DNA of 64,000 nucleotides from the NCBI GenBank assembly GCA_044352985.1, contig JBILCU010000008.1:1-64000 (forward strand), read 5' to 3'. The notes under the pieces were generated by a model. That model did not search any database, was not told where the DNA came from, and saw only the letters and a list, made by a program, of their open reading frames with translations. A program made the position numbers and the translations under genes. Below are positions 33,545-46,700 of the stretch, in pieces (position 1 is the stretch's first letter; every line of letters begins with the position of its first letter). The stretch comes from JADJDM01 sp044352985 (GTDB lineage: Bacteria > Bacteroidota > Bacteroidia > B-17B0 > Aurantibacillaceae).

Positions 33545-34789
33545 TTAAAATATAAAAAACAACGCGCCAGATAAGTAACCTAATATTGCCAATAAGGAAA
33601 TACGTTTTAAATACCAACCAAAACTAATATTTTCTAATCCCATCACTGCAACGCCAGCTGCTGAACCAATAATTAAGCAGCTGCCACCTGTACCGGTTGC
33701 ATAAGCCATAAATTGCCAAAAAGAATGATCCATAGGGAAATCGAACATGCTTAAACCGGCAGCAACAAGTGGAACATTGTCTACAATAGCTGAAATTAAA
33801 CCAATTGAAAAAACAACCGAATTTGTGTTATGATTAAAAAGAAGTCCTAACTGATTTGCTAAATTATTTAACACTCCAGTTAACTCAAGTGGTTTAATTG
33901 CTAATAAAATTCCTAGAAAAAAAAGAATACTTTTTACGTCCGTTTTCTGAATTGCACTCATGATGGAGAAACGTTCTTTAAGTTCCTGATTTTTTTTTCG
34001 ATGAATGAATTCAGTGACAATCCATAACAAACCTAAACCAGCTAAAATTCCCATATAAGGAGGCAAATGAGTAAGTTGTTTAAAAACTGGAATTGAAATT
34101 AAACACAACAATCCAACAAGAAAAATTAAATTTCTCTCCTTTAAGGAATAATTAAAATGTTCATTCAAAACTGGTTTTTCATATTTCCCTTTAAAGAAAA
34201 CACTTAAAACAGCAACCGGAATTATCATACAAATTAAACTTGGAACAAACACATTTTTAATGACACCAATTGCCGAAATTTTTTGATTCATCCAAAGCAT
34301 GGTAGTCGTAACATCTCCTATAGGACTCCAGGCACCACCTGCATTTGAAGCAATTACAATTACACCTAACAACAGCCATTTATCTTTTTTATCGTTAACT
34401 ATTTTTTGAATAAGTGTCGTCATTACAATAGCTGTAGTTAAGTTATCCAATATGGCTGATGTAAAAAATGTAATAAATGAAATTAACCAAAGTAAAACCC
34501 TTTTATTGTTTGTTTTAATTAGTTTTGTAATGATGTCAAAACCATTATGAGCATCAATCAACTCCACAATAGTCATTGCTGCAAGAAGAAAAAATAATAT
34601 GCCTGAAATTTCACCTAAACCTTCTGTTAATTGGTGATTGATGATTTGTTTATCTAATGAATTGGAAATTAGAAATACCCAACATGCAATACCTGTTAAT
34701 AAAGAAAATGCAGCTTTATCAACATTTAAATTTCGTTCGAAAATGATAAATAAATATCCAATTAAAAAAATTATAATTAATGGTGTCAC
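33545..34789 (-). CDS. nhaD: NhaD-type sodium:proton antiporter
   Basis: A 414-aa inner-membrane protein of the ion-transporter superfamily, with ~11-12 hydrophobic segments. Family features include FFTSAILDNLTTAIVMTTLIQKIV and GGAWSPIGDVTTTMLWM (residues ~105-165) and the second-half equivalent GLISAIVDNVPLVAAGLSM, which hold the conserved Asp/Asn residues of the NhaD/ArsB fold. It exchanges Na+ (or Li+) for H+. The start is GTG at 34787-34789, whose G is also the last base of the ClC gene's TAG. The two genes are therefore translationally coupled and probably serve pH and salt homeostasis together. Confidence 0.88.
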   Translation of the reverse strand: MTPLIIIFLIGYLFIIFERNLNVDKAAFSLLTGIACWVFLISNSLDKQIINHQLTEGLGEISGILFFLLAAMTIVELIDAHNGFDIITKLIKTNNKRVLLWLISFITFFTSAILDNLTTAIVMTTLIQKIVNDKKDKWLLLGVIVIASNAGGAWSPIGDVTTTMLWMNQKISAIGVIKNVFVPSLICMIIPVAVLSVFFKGKYEKPVLNEHFNYSLKERNLIFLVGLLCLISIPVFKQLTHLPPYMGILAGLGLLWIVTEFIHRKKNQELKERFSIMSAIQKTDVKSILFFLGILLAIKPLELTGVLNNLANQLGLLFNHNTNSVVFSIGLISAIVDNVPLVAAGLSMFDFPMDHSFWQFMAYATGTGGSCLIIGSAAGVAVMGLENISFGWYLKRISLLAILGYLSGALFFIF

Positions 34790-36591
34790 TATGAATTATC
34801 TTTTTTTGAATTTAATTGTGTGGTATATGCTTCAAAAATATCTTTAGAACGAATATATCCTAATGTTGATCCGTTTTCAGAAACAGCAACTTTATCAATA
34901 TCGAAACGCATAATGATATCCAAAGCTTTACTTAATTTTTCATTAGGATTTACACAAGGTACCGAGTAATCAACAAATTCTTTTATAGATAAATCAATAT
35001 TAGAAGGCGTATTGGCTAAATCAAAATCCTTGCTTCTTAATGAAAAAATTCCTTCGTATTTTAAATTTTTATTTACCACAACAAAATCACTGGCATGTAT
35101 TTCTGCTGATAGATTTAATACTTCACCTAGCTTATCGTTAATGTTAACAACGGCAAGTAATCTGTATTCAGGAAAATGATTTTTAAGTAAAATCTGATCG
35201 ATAATGTCGCTTTTCATTTCCCAGCTATGAGCAGGGCTTTTAAAACGATTTTCAACTTGATTTTTATAAAATGAAATTCGCTTAGAAAGTATAAATGTAA
35301 AAATAGATACAATGATTAGTGGAGGTAATAAAACATAACTTCCGGTCATTTCAACAATCATAATAATACCTGCAATTGGTGCATTGGCAACACCCGAATA
35401 AAATGCTCCCATGCCAACAATCATAAAAGATACAATACTTACAGGATGATTTAAAAAATGATTTGCAGCTACTCCTACTGCAGCACCAAGCATAGCACCA
35501 ATGAACAATGATGGGCCGAAAATACCTGCTGACCCCCCACTCCCTATTGTTAAAGTTGTTGCAACTATTTTTAAAAATGCAATAATTAAAAAGCTAAGTA
35601 ATAATTCGAACCAGATTTTGTTGCCAAAAAAATCGGGCATTTTACCTTGTATGGTGGTTTCAAAAAAATAATTTCCTGTACCAGCTATTTCAAAAACAAA
35701 CAAAGCAATAATTCCCGTTAATAAACCTCCTATTGATGGTTTTACATAATTTGGAATTTTAATTTTACCAATAAAACTCTTTGCATCATTAAACCCTTTA
35801 ATGAATAAAAAACCAAATGAAAAACAAAGTACACCCAATATCAAATAAAAAAGTATTTCGTCAAAATTAAATTTACTTAAGCCACTAACACTTAAAAATG
35901 GATCAGTTCCTGCATACAAGGTATACACTAAATATGCTGTTACAGAGGAAATAAAGCAGGGAATAAGAGCATCAGTTTCGATATCTTCTTTGTATACCAT
36001 TTCAGCTGCAGTTAATGCACCACCTAAAGGTGTTTTAAACACCGAACCGAGACCTGCGGCTGTTCCTGCCAACATTAATGTTCTTCTGGCTCTTGCTCCT
36101 GATTTAGCAATGTTTGCAACCCATACACCCACACCAGCCCCAATAAATGAAATTGGGCCTTCTTTTCCGCCACTACCACCGGTTGGCAAGGTAAATAAAG
36201 TAGCCAATGATTTAAAAATTGGGATAGAAGTTTTAATCTTTCCTTCGTTATTATGAAATGCATAAATCATTTCATCAGAGCCTGTTCCCTTAGAATCTTT
36301 AGAGAAAAAATATATAATCAAACCTGCAACTAATCCACCAAACACAGGCAATAGTACAACTGCTAATGAAGAAAACGGATGACTAATCAAAAAAACTATT
36401 CGTTCATTATAATTTGTAAATAAAATGGATTGATGCTGATGAAATGAAAGATAAAAAACTTCTAAAACATGAAGTAACCAAGCAAAAAATGCAGATACAA
36501 TTCCGGCAATAATACCAACTATAACAGCATAAATGAAAATGCTATTGGGTTTTTTAATACTTAATATTTCTCTTAGTCTGTTACCTATCAT
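34789..36591 (-). CDS. ClC-family chloride channel/transporter with C-terminal CBS domains
   Basis: A 600-aa membrane protein with the ClC fold. The selectivity motifs are GKGTGSDEM-type GTGSDE near residue 103, GSGGKEGPISFIGAG near 137-151 (with the gating Glu), and GSGGSAGIFGPSLFIGA near 350-366. The C-terminal ~150 residues form a CBS-domain region (VDYSVPCVNPNEKLSKALDIIM, and STLGYIRSKDIFEAY at the end), which usually senses nucleotides. Whether it is a channel or a Cl-/H+ exchanger cannot be decided from sequence alone. It is upstream of nhaD with a 1-bp overlap and 16 bp downstream of the PorP/SprF gene. Confidence 0.93.
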   Translation of the reverse strand: MIGNRLREILSIKKPNSIFIYAVIVGIIAGIVSAFFAWLLHVLEVFYLSFHQHQSILFTNYNERIVFLISHPFSSLAVVLLPVFGGLVAGLIIYFFSKDSKGTGSDEMIYAFHNNEGKIKTSIPIFKSLATLFTLPTGGSGGKEGPISFIGAGVGVWVANIAKSGARARRTLMLAGTAAGLGSVFKTPLGGALTAAEMVYKEDIETDALIPCFISSVTAYLVYTLYAGTDPFLSVSGLSKFNFDEILFYLILGVLCFSFGFLFIKGFNDAKSFIGKIKIPNYVKPSIGGLLTGIIALFVFEIAGTGNYFFETTIQGKMPDFFGNKIWFELLLSFLIIAFLKIVATTLTIGSGGSAGIFGPSLFIGAMLGAAVGVAANHFLNHPVSIVSFMIVGMGAFYSGVANAPIAGIIMIVEMTGSYVLLPPLIIVSIFTFILSKRISFYKNQVENRFKSPAHSWEMKSDIIDQILLKNHFPEYRLLAVVNINDKLGEVLNLSAEIHASDFVVVNKNLKYEGIFSLRSKDFDLANTPSNIDLSIKEFVDYSVPCVNPNEKLSKALDIIMRFDIDKVAVSENGSTLGYIRSKDIFEAYTTQLNSKKDNS

Positions 36592-36607
36592 TAGTTGGCA
36601 TTAAAAC

Positions 36608-37609
36608 TTACATTAAGTATTGAAATTTGCGTTGATTAAAAGTACTGGATTTTCGATGAAGTCCTTTTCCGTTATCAAAAATATAAACCAATTTTAATTC
36701 ATGAGATCCTGAATTTACAGTTCTAAGAATATTCGTATTAAAGTCATAACTGTAACCAATTTGAAGAGAATTGGAAATGGTATAACCAAGCTGAGCATAA
36801 ACAGCTGTTTTTAATCGTGCCCCAATACCACAATAAAAAAGATCTTTTACATAAAGTTTAAGATTGTAATCGATTAATAACGGAATATTTTGAACATAGT
36901 TTACCATTAAGCTATTTTCCCAAATAAAATCAGGATTATCCAACCAATTGTATCCAACTGAAAAATTGAAATGCTTTACTGCTGTTAAATTCGTAGATAA
37001 TTTTGAATCAGCACTTTCTCTAAATTTAAAAGCTTTTTTCATTAAGTTATTAATAGATAATCCACAATAAAATTTATCATTGTGAATTATAAAACCCGCA
37101 GCTGCATTATACATATTGGCTTTTGTAAACTGTAGTGCGTTATTTAAAACTACATCATGTGAATTAACAAAAGAAATTTTATTAGCATCAATTGAGTTTT
37201 GATGAAAAGAACCGTTAATGCCCATAGAAATTTTTAAATCTTCATACATAAAATGATATGCAAAAGATCCTGACAAAGAGTTGATTTGCTGAAAACCTAT
37301 TTTATCTTGATAAAAATACATTCCCGCACCAATTTTTTCATTTGCCAATTTAGCATGGGTACTAAAACTCATAGTTGTTGGTGCACCATCAAAACCTGTC
37401 CACTGCTTTCGATACACCATTCTTGATTCTAATGTTTTTTTATAACCGGTAACCGCAGGATTTACCAATAAATAATTACTCCGATGTTGTGTCCAGAATG
37501 GTAACTGTTGAGTTTTAGAAACCAAAGAGGATAAAATACAAACGAAAAAAAATATGTGTTTCCTAATTTTCAATTCAATAAAGATAATTTGATTTTTTAA
37601 AAACAACAT
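36608..37609 (-). CDS. PorP/SprF family T9SS-associated outer-membrane protein
   Basis: A 333-aa exported protein: a hydrophobic segment near residues 17-32 (IFFFVCILSSLVSKTQQ), then the PorP/SprF signature PFWTQHRSNYLLVNPAVTGYK. Barrel strands follow, including MVYRKQWTGFDGAPTTMSFSTH and IGAGMYFYQDKIGFQQ. SprF of Flavobacterium is needed to deliver the giant adhesin SprB, and relatives are usually encoded next to their cargo. Here the neighbour is the 3356-aa cargo gene, transcribed in the opposite direction with 146 bp between. It could instead be transcribed with the ClC and nhaD genes. The long N-terminus before the hydrophobic segment leaves the start uncertain. Confidence 0.92.
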   Translation of the reverse strand: MLFLKNQIIFIELKIRKHIFFFVCILSSLVSKTQQLPFWTQHRSNYLLVNPAVTGYKKTLESRMVYRKQWTGFDGAPTTMSFSTHAKLANEKIGAGMYFYQDKIGFQQINSLSGSFAYHFMYEDLKISMGINGSFHQNSIDANKISFVNSHDVVLNNALQFTKANMYNAAAGFIIHNDKFYCGLSINNLMKKAFKFRESADSKLSTNLTAVKHFNFSVGYNWLDNPDFIWENSLMVNYVQNIPLLIDYNLKLYVKDLFYCGIGARLKTAVYAQLGYTISNSLQIGYSYDFNTNILRTVNSGSHELKLVYIFDNGKGLHRKSSTFNQRKFQYLM

Positions 37610-37702
37610 TAAATTCTTTTCATAATTAAAAAATCAATATTCTGTTTTTTAAATTAATCATCAACCTCTTACGATTTTTACAAACATTAAAATGTTAATT
37701 AA

Positions 37703-37732
37703 TTGCATTTTTTTTAAAAAATAATTAATTTG
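37703..37732 (+). promoter_or_regulatory. Candidate promoter of the giant T9SS cargo gene
   Basis: TTG at 37703-37705 and TTAATTTG at 37725-37732, 19 bp apart, fit the Bacteroidota -33/-7 pattern (TAnnTTTG, one mismatch). The ATG at 37756 would leave a short leader of under 20 nt. Confidence 0.4.
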
Positions 37733-37755
37733 GCAATATATTAAAATGATTAATT

Positions 37756-40700
37756 ATGGGAATTTTCTACTCTAAAATCGAGAAAAGATTGTCAAAAACC
37801 AGTCTACAATTAATTAAATTGTTGGTTATTTTGGCTTTTACAACTACGGGCATAAAGGCTCAACTTACCGGTACATTAAATGTTCCAGGCGATTTTGCAG
37901 ACTTTGCAACTGCCATTAATACATTAAATACACAAGGGGTTGGTACAGGTGGGGTTACTATTAATTTAGTTACAGGCAACCCACAGTCAGCACCTGCTGG
38001 TGGATATGTTATAACAGCTAGTGGTACCTCTGCTAACCCAATTATTTTAGAAGGAAATGGAAATACCATTACTACCTCTGCTGCTTTAACTGCAGGTAAT
38101 TTAAATGATGGTATCATTAAATTACACGGAGCAGATTATGTAACCATTCAAAACTTTATTCTTCAGGAAAATTCAACTAATACTACAACTACATCCGCAT
38201 CAAATAATATGACGGAATGGGGTATTGCATTATTGTATGCTACAACTACAAATGGCGCACAAAACAACACCATTCAAAATAATACCATTATTTTAAATAG
38301 AACCTATCAAAACACTTTTGGAATTTATTCCAACTCTACTCATGCTCCTACAACTCCAACTACTTCTGCTACTGCAACATCAGGAACAGGTGGAAATAGT
38401 GGATTAAAAATTTATTCAAATAACATTTCAAACGTCAACATAGGAATTATTGTTGTTGGACCAACTGCAGCAGCAGATAATAACACAGGCATAGATATAG
38501 GAGGATCAACAGCAGTTCAGGGAAATACCATATCAAACTATGGAACTACAGGTACTTTTTCAGGATATGTTAATATGTCCGGTACCGTTAATGGCATCTT
38601 AATTCGTAATTCAATCGGATTTAATATTGCATACAATTCAATTACAAGTTCCAATGGCGGAGTTACTGCAGGAACTTTAAATGGAATTCAAGTTCAAGCA
38701 TCTTCGAACACGCCATCAAGTACTTTTACAAATAACATATTAAATAATACTATTTCTTTAATTACAGGAAATTTGACAGGAGGAATGAACGGCATAACCT
38801 ATCCTTCTGGCTCTGCAAGTACAACTAGTGTTTTAAACATTAATAACAATAATTTTATTAACGCAACAAGTTTAAACGGTACATCAGGAAATATCAATCT
38901 TATTGATTTAGCTAGCACAAACCTTACAACATCAATCAGCAATAATACATTTACTAATATAACAACAAACACAACAGGTAATTTTGTTTTTATAGGTGCT
39001 AATTTCACAAGACCTGCTAATGCTTCTTCAAATATTTCAGGAAACTCTGTAGTTACTCAATTTAATAAAACAGGTGCAGGCGGAATAGTAAGATTTTATA
39101 ACAGTAATTCAAGTTCGCCTACTTCTGTTACTGAAATAAATTCAAACAATAATTTTTCAAACATTACAGTTACTGGTGCAACTACTATTACTGGTTGGGC
39201 CTCCACTGATGGATCTGCTACCAGTCCATTTGGTCCTACTAAAACAATTCAGAATAATACTTTTTCAAATATTGCTGGAGGATCAAATGCAATAACTATT
39301 TTAAATGTTGGATATTCAAACAATACTGGAACAAATAATATTAGTGGAAATATTATAAGCGGAATAAGTGGATCAGGTACTATTACAGGAATATCAAGCG
39401 CTGGAGGTTCACAAAATTTTTATTCAAATACAATTTCTGGATTAAGCTCTACTGGTTTAAGTGCTGTTAGAGGTTTTAATATTTCAGGTGCATCAACAGA
39501 TAACATTTATAAAAATAAAATCTACAACCTTTCAGGATCAAACGTTGGCACAACTGTAGATGGAATATTAATTTCATCTGGTACAACAATAAATTTATTT
39601 AATAACCTGATTGGAAAATTATACGCATCAGTAGCAAGCTCAACATCTGATGCAGTAAGAGGATTAAATTTAACATCTACAAGTTTAACTTCTAACATAA
39701 AAGTATATTACAATACTATTTTTCTAGATGCTACATCTACTGGTACAGATTTTAATACATCAGCTTTATATCACGCTGGAAACGCAACAGCTTCTACAGC
39801 TAATCTTGATTTACAAAACAACATAATAATTAATAAATCTACCCCAAGAGGAAGCGGCTCTACTGTTGCATTTAGAAGAGGCTTAGCAAGTACAGCTAAT
39901 TATGCGGCAACCTCTAATAGAAATATTTATTATGCAGGAGTTCCAAGCAGTACTAACTTAATTTATAATGATGGTACAAATTCTGACCAAACACTTACCG
40001 CATTTAAAGCTAGGGTAGCTTCTCGCGATGATAACTCACAAACTGAGGATGTTCCTTTTATAAGCTTAGATGGAACGCTTGCTACTTTTTTACATGTAAA
40101 TAATACAACTCCAACATTAGCTGAGAGTAAAGGTATAAGTATTGCCACATTTAATACTGACTTTGATGGCGATTTTAGACAAGGTGATGCTTCTTACACA
40201 GGTACTGGAACTTCACCCGATATTGGAGCAGATGAATTTGAAGGTATTTCTGTACCTGTTTGTAGTGGAACACCAACTGCTGGCACAATATCCGGATCAA
40301 CCGCAGTTTGTTCTGGTTTAGGCACTAATTTAAACTTAAGTGGATCAACAAACGCACTTGGTATTACTTATCAATGGGCTTTTTCAACAACTTCTGGTGG
40401 AGCTCCTACTTTTTTAGGAACTAATAGCGGACAGGCAACTGGAAATTTAACTAACACAACTTATTATGTTGTAACCGTAACTTGTGCTAATAGCGGATTA
40501 TCTGCAACAAGTCCTGAATTTACTGTAAGTGTAAATCCTAATCCTACTGTTTCAGTTACTCCGACAAGTGGTGCTTATTGTTTACCAGGAGGAACTGCGG
40601 TAAGCTTAACTGCTTCTGGTGCAAATACCTATTCCTGGTCACCATCAACAGGGCTATCAGGCACTACAGGCAATTCAGTTAATGCAAGTCCAACATCAAC

Positions 40701-43700
40701 AACAACTTATGCTGTAACTGGAACAGATGCAAATGGTTGTATTGGTTCAGCAAATAGTACAATTAATGTAGGCTTATCACCTATATTAAGTGAAATAAGC
40801 GCAACACCTGTTGCTGTTTGTTTAGGTGGAAATTCACAACTGAATGTAAATGCATATGTGCCTACAAACGGTCCGGCTTCTACATATGTATTTAGTGGTT
40901 CAACAGGAACATATACCCCAATTTCAGGGGGAACAGTTCTTGGCACTGGAGTTATTGGAGACGATACTGGAATTGGAAATTTACCAATTGGATTTACATT
41001 TAACTATAATGGAAATCCTTTTACAACTTTTGGTGTGAGTTCTAATGGTTTAATCCAGTTAGGAAACACAACAGCTAGCATTACAGGATTTTCTTCTAAT
41101 AACTTAACAACAAATGCAAACATAATTGCGCCATTATGGGATGATAACAATACAAGTGGAGGCACAGTTAGTTATTTAGTAACTGGTACAAGTCCAAACC
41201 AAATTTTAACCATTCAATATACAGGAATGCATGTTGGTGGAACTGGATCATCAACAAACCCGACAATTGATTTACAAGTTAAATTATTTGAATCAAACGG
41301 AGTTATTCAATTTATCTATGGTTCAACAAGTGCAGCTTTTACTTCTACAACCGCTTCCATTGGAATTTCAGGGGCAACAGGTAATTACTTAAGTGTAACC
41401 CCACTTTCTCCAGCAAATACTTCTACGTCAAGTAATTCAACTCAAAACTCAAGTATTAGTAGTGCTACCAATTTTCCTTCAGGAACTATATACACTTTTA
41501 CCCCCCCAAGTAATCCTGTTTCTCAATTTTTATGGGCGCCGTCTACTTTTTTAAATAATACCAATACTTCAAATCCAATTGCAAGCTCTGTTAATACATC
41601 AGTAAATTATTCTGTAACATTAACCTCTTCTATTGGTTGTGTTACAAATGCAACTGTTGCAATATCTGCAGGAAGTGTATTAAGCTCATCAGCTTCTGCA
41701 TCTGCATCATCTGTTTGTGCAGGTTCTTCAATTACTTTACAAGCAACTCCTACCGGTGGTGGAGCACCTTATTCATATGCATGGACAGGTCCAAATGGAT
41801 TTACATCTGCAGTTCAAAATCCTGTAATATCAAGTATTACAACTAACCAAGGTGGAGTTTACACAGTTACAATTACAGATAATTGTGCGTCTAGTTCTAC
41901 GTCTCAAACTACTATTGTAGTAAATTCTTTACCAACTATAACAACTACACCTGTAAGCGAACGTATTTGTTTACCTGAAGGCAGTGCAGTTACATTAACT
42001 GCTAGTGGAGCAAGTTCATATTCATGGTTACCATCAGCAGGATTATCTTCAACTACTGGCAACTCAGTTGCTGCAAGACCAGCGTCGAGTACAATTTATA
42101 CTGTTACTGGAACTGATGCAACTGGTTGTGTAAATACTGCTACAGCTTCAATTTCAATAGGAACAAATCCAATTGTTAATGGCGTAACGGCTACACCTCC
42201 TGCTGTTTGCTCAGGAGCATCTTCACAATTACTTGCTAATGCAGTAGAAAGAGTTAATGGCCCTGTTTCTAATTATACTTTTACTGCATCATCAGGTACA
42301 TATACATCAATTAGTGGCGGAACTGTTTTACCTTCTGGTGTTATTGGAGATGACGTAGGTATTGGCAATTTACCTATAGGATTTACATTTAATTACAATG
42401 GTAATTTATTTACAACATTTGGAGCAAGTTCGAATGGATTAATTCAATTAGGAAATACAACGGTTAATATTACTGGATTTTCATCTAATAATCTAACGAC
42501 TAACGCAAACATAATAGCACCTTTATGGGATGATAACAACACAAGTGGAGGAAGCGTAAGCTACATTTTAACGGGTGTAAGTCCAAATCAGGTATTAACT
42601 ATACAATATAGTGGCATGCATGTTGGAGGTGGTGGCTCATCAACAAATCCAAGTATAGATGTACAAATTAAATTATATGAGTTTGATGGTAAAATTGAAT
42701 TTGTTTATGGTTCTACAAGTGCAACATTAAGCAGCACATCAGCATCAATTGGAATTTCAGGGGCAATTGGCAATTACTTAAGCGTAACGCCTCTTTCACC
42801 AGTTAATACTTCAACAGCTAGTAGTTCAGTTCAAAATTCATCAATTAATAGTGCGGTTAATTTTCCATTAGGTACAATTTACACATTCAATCCTGCTACT
42901 ACTCCAATAACAGATTTTAATTGGAGTCCAGCAACATACCTAAGTAGTACAACAATTAGAAATCCATTAGCAAGCAATATAACCAGTTCTTTAACCTATT
43001 CAGTTGACATTAAATCTTCAACTGGTTGTATTATTACCAGAACAGTTGCAATTGCAGCAGGAGCTGCATTATCTTCATCAGCCAATTCAACACCTGCAGG
43101 AACAATTTGTGAAGGAAGCGCATTATCTTTACAAGCAACTCCAACCGGAGGTGGTGCTCCATTTTCATATGCGTGGGTTGGACCTAATGGATTTACTTCT
43201 TTATTACAAAATCCACAAATCAATAACATTACAACAGCTGCTTCTGGAAACTACTCTGTAACCATTACAGATAATTGTGGAGCAAACAGCACAGCTCAAG
43301 TTTCAATTACTGTAAATGGTGCCCCTCAAGTTACATTAAATACAACTCAAGGATTAATTTGTTTACCTGGAGGAAACGCAATTAATCTTTCTGCAAGTGG
43401 AGCAGTTAGTTATACATGGTCGCCTGCAAATGGCTTAAGCTCAACAACAGGAAACAATGTTAGCGCTAACCCTACTTCTACTACTATCTATACATTAACA
43501 GGAACAGATGGTTTAGGATGTACAAAAGCTATTTCAGCTACAATTTCTGTAGGAAATGCGCCTCTTATTTCTTCAACAACTGCATTACCCAATGCTGTAT
43601 GTTCAAGCGGATCATCTCAATTAAATGTAGTTGCAAATGTACCTGTAGATGGAACAATTTCTAATTACTCATTTTTAGGAAGTTCAGGAACTTATGCTCC

Positions 43701-46700
43701 AATTAGTGGAGGTATTGATGTTGGAAGTGGTGCAATTGGAGATGATGTTGGTGTTGGTGCTTTACCAATTGGATTCAACTTTAATTACAACAATACTACA
43801 TACTCTACATTTGCTGTAAGTTCTAATGGTTTCATTAGATTAGGTGCCACAACAATGAGTGGATTATTTACTAATAATTTAACCACAAATGATAACATCA
43901 TTGCTGCATTATGGGATGATAATAATACTACTGGTGGAAATATCAGCTATTTATTAAGCGGAACTTCGCCAAATCAAGTATTAACAATTCAATTTACAGG
44001 AATGCATGTTGGCGATATTGGTAGCACAACTTCTCCTACAATAGATTTCCAAATAAAATTATTTGAAACAAGTAACAAAATCGAAATCATTTACGGATCA
44101 ACTAGTGCAAGTTTAACTTCATCTGCATCAATTGGTATTTCAGGTGCTGCAGGAAATTATTTAAGTGTAACTCCTCTTTCTCCTGCCAATTCAAGTACTG
44201 CAAGTTCAACTGCTGAAAACTCATCTGTAGGTTCAGCTGCAAATATTCCATCTGGAACAACTTTTAGTTTCTTACCACCAAGTGAACCAATAAACAGTAT
44301 CGTATGGACACCATCAACTTTCTTGAACAATAATACTATTGCTAATCCATCAGCAAATTCAATTACAAGTTCGACAGTGTATACCGTTACAGTTAGTTCA
44401 TTAATAGGTTGTACTGCAACTTCCACTGTTTCAATTACAGCAGGACAAGCATTGACATCAAGTGCAACAGCAAGTCTATCAAACATTTTGTGTGAAGGAT
44501 CAGATGTTACATTACAAGCAACTCCAATTGGTGGAGGTGGACCATATACTTTTGCTTGGATTGGACCAAATGGTTTTACCTCTTCAGCTCAAGATACCTT
44601 ATTAGAAGGTGTTAGCATTAATCAGGCAGGAACATATACAGTTAACATTTTAGATAATTGTGGCGCTACAAGTCAGGCAACAGTTCAGTTAACGGTTAAT
44701 TCATTGCCAAATGTGAATATATCAGCAAGCGCATCATCGATTTGTTTGCCTGGTGGATCAGCAATTAATTTAACTGCAAGTGGTGCTAACTCATATAGTT
44801 GGTTACCAACAAATGGATTAAGTGATGCATTTGCTGCAACTTCATCTGCATCACCAAGCTCAAGCACGGTTTACACTGTAACAGGAACAGATGCAAATGG
44901 TTGTATTGATACCGCAATTGTTAGTATTACAGTTTCTAATAACCCATCAATATCTGCAACTGCAAGTCCGGATATCGTATGTATAAACGGATCAACACAA
45001 TTATTAGCTAATGCAAGTTCATTAGTAGGTAATTATGTATTTGGTACATCAACAGGGACTATGATGCCAATGACTGGATCAACTCAGGTACTAGCTTCAA
45101 ATAATGATGATACTCCAACTGCAAGCCCTGTTAACATTGGATTTAATTTTGCATTTGGTGGATCTTCATACAGTCAATTTTCAGTTTCGCCTGATGGATG
45201 GATACTTTTAGGAAGCGCAACAGCTACTAATCAATTCACGAACAACGTAACAAGTGCAAATAATCTTCCAAAAATTTATCCTTATTGGGATGATTTAGCA
45301 ACTGGTTCAAACGGAAATGTTAGCACACTATTAACCGGAACAGCTCCAAACAGAATATTTGTTATTAATTGGTTTGTTACTATTCCAAGAAACACATCAG
45401 GTGCTGCAAATTCTGATTTCCAATTATGGTTATACGAAGCTAATGGCAAAATTGAATTCCATTATGGAAACATGAATTCAGCTTCTATGAGTAGTTCAGT
45501 TGGATTAACAAATTCGGTAAGTGATTTTAACAGTGTTACCATCACAGGAAACTCAAATAGCACGACTTCAGGTAACGACAATAATGCAAACCAACCTGCT
45601 ACAGGAACTGTATATTCTTTTGTTCCTCCATCATACTCGTATGTTTGGTCACCTGCTTCATTTATGAATGATGCAACCATTCAAAATCCAATTGCATCAG
45701 CTATAAATACTAATACTACATTTACAGTTGTTGCAACAGAATTAGCTACAGGTTGTTCTTCTAGTCAGACGGTAAGTGTTAGCACTACACCTATGTCTAA
45801 CATTAATTTAACTGTTTCACCATCTGCACTTGTATGCGAAGGAACGTCAGTTACAATTAATGCGTATCCTGTTGGAGGTAGTTCACCTTTCACCTACTCT
45901 TGGTCACCTGTTAACAGCAATACAGATACACTAGGATTTAATGCAACAACTACACAAACATATACTGTTATTGCAACAGATAATTGTGGAACAAGTTTTA
46001 CAAAAACAATTACTGTTAATGTTAGCAGTACACCAACAGTAAGCATTACATCTTCTTCATTAACATATTGTAATCCTGGCAATGCGATTCAATTAACTGC
46101 ATCAGGAGCTGACCAATTTAATTGGTTACCTGCAACAGGATTAAACATCACAAATGGATCAAATGTTAATGCAAGTCCAACAACAAATACAACATATACA
46201 GTAACCGGCTCAACTAATGGAACGGGCTGTAGTTCTACTTCAACAGTTAGTATAAATGTTTTTGCAACACCAACCGTTACAGCTTTAGCAAACCCGAATA
46301 CTTCAATTTGTGTAAATGACACGGTTGCTTTAAATGCTAGTGCGAATATTCCTATTACTTACACTCAAGCAACTGATACTTATTTTAGTGAAAATTGTGG
46401 AACAACTGCTGGCCCAGTAGGTGACGATGTAGTTTCATCAGCATTACCAATTGGATTTAACTTTAATTATTATGGAGTTAATTATACCCAATTTGCAATT
46501 TCTACTAATGGTAATATTCAATTAGGAGATGGTTCTGGAAGTCAAAATAATCCTACCTACAGCACTTCATTTACTGATGTAGCAATTCCAAATAGCAACA
46601 CACCTAATAACATGATTGCTATTGCTTGGGATGATTGGTTAGTTTCTGCAGGTGAAATAAATTATGGCGTAATTGGAAACGCACCAAACAGAAAACTTGT

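Noticed and set aside
41511..41517. C7 run in the giant gene as a phase-variation tract
   Set aside because: Seven bases is short, it lies deep inside the gene, and the frame is intact; the G9 tract at 61112 is a better candidate.
37860..46322. Many minus-strand frames of 60-110 codons under the giant surface gene
   Set aside because: They mirror the repetitive codons (GCA, ACT, TCA) of the real gene and have no features of their own.
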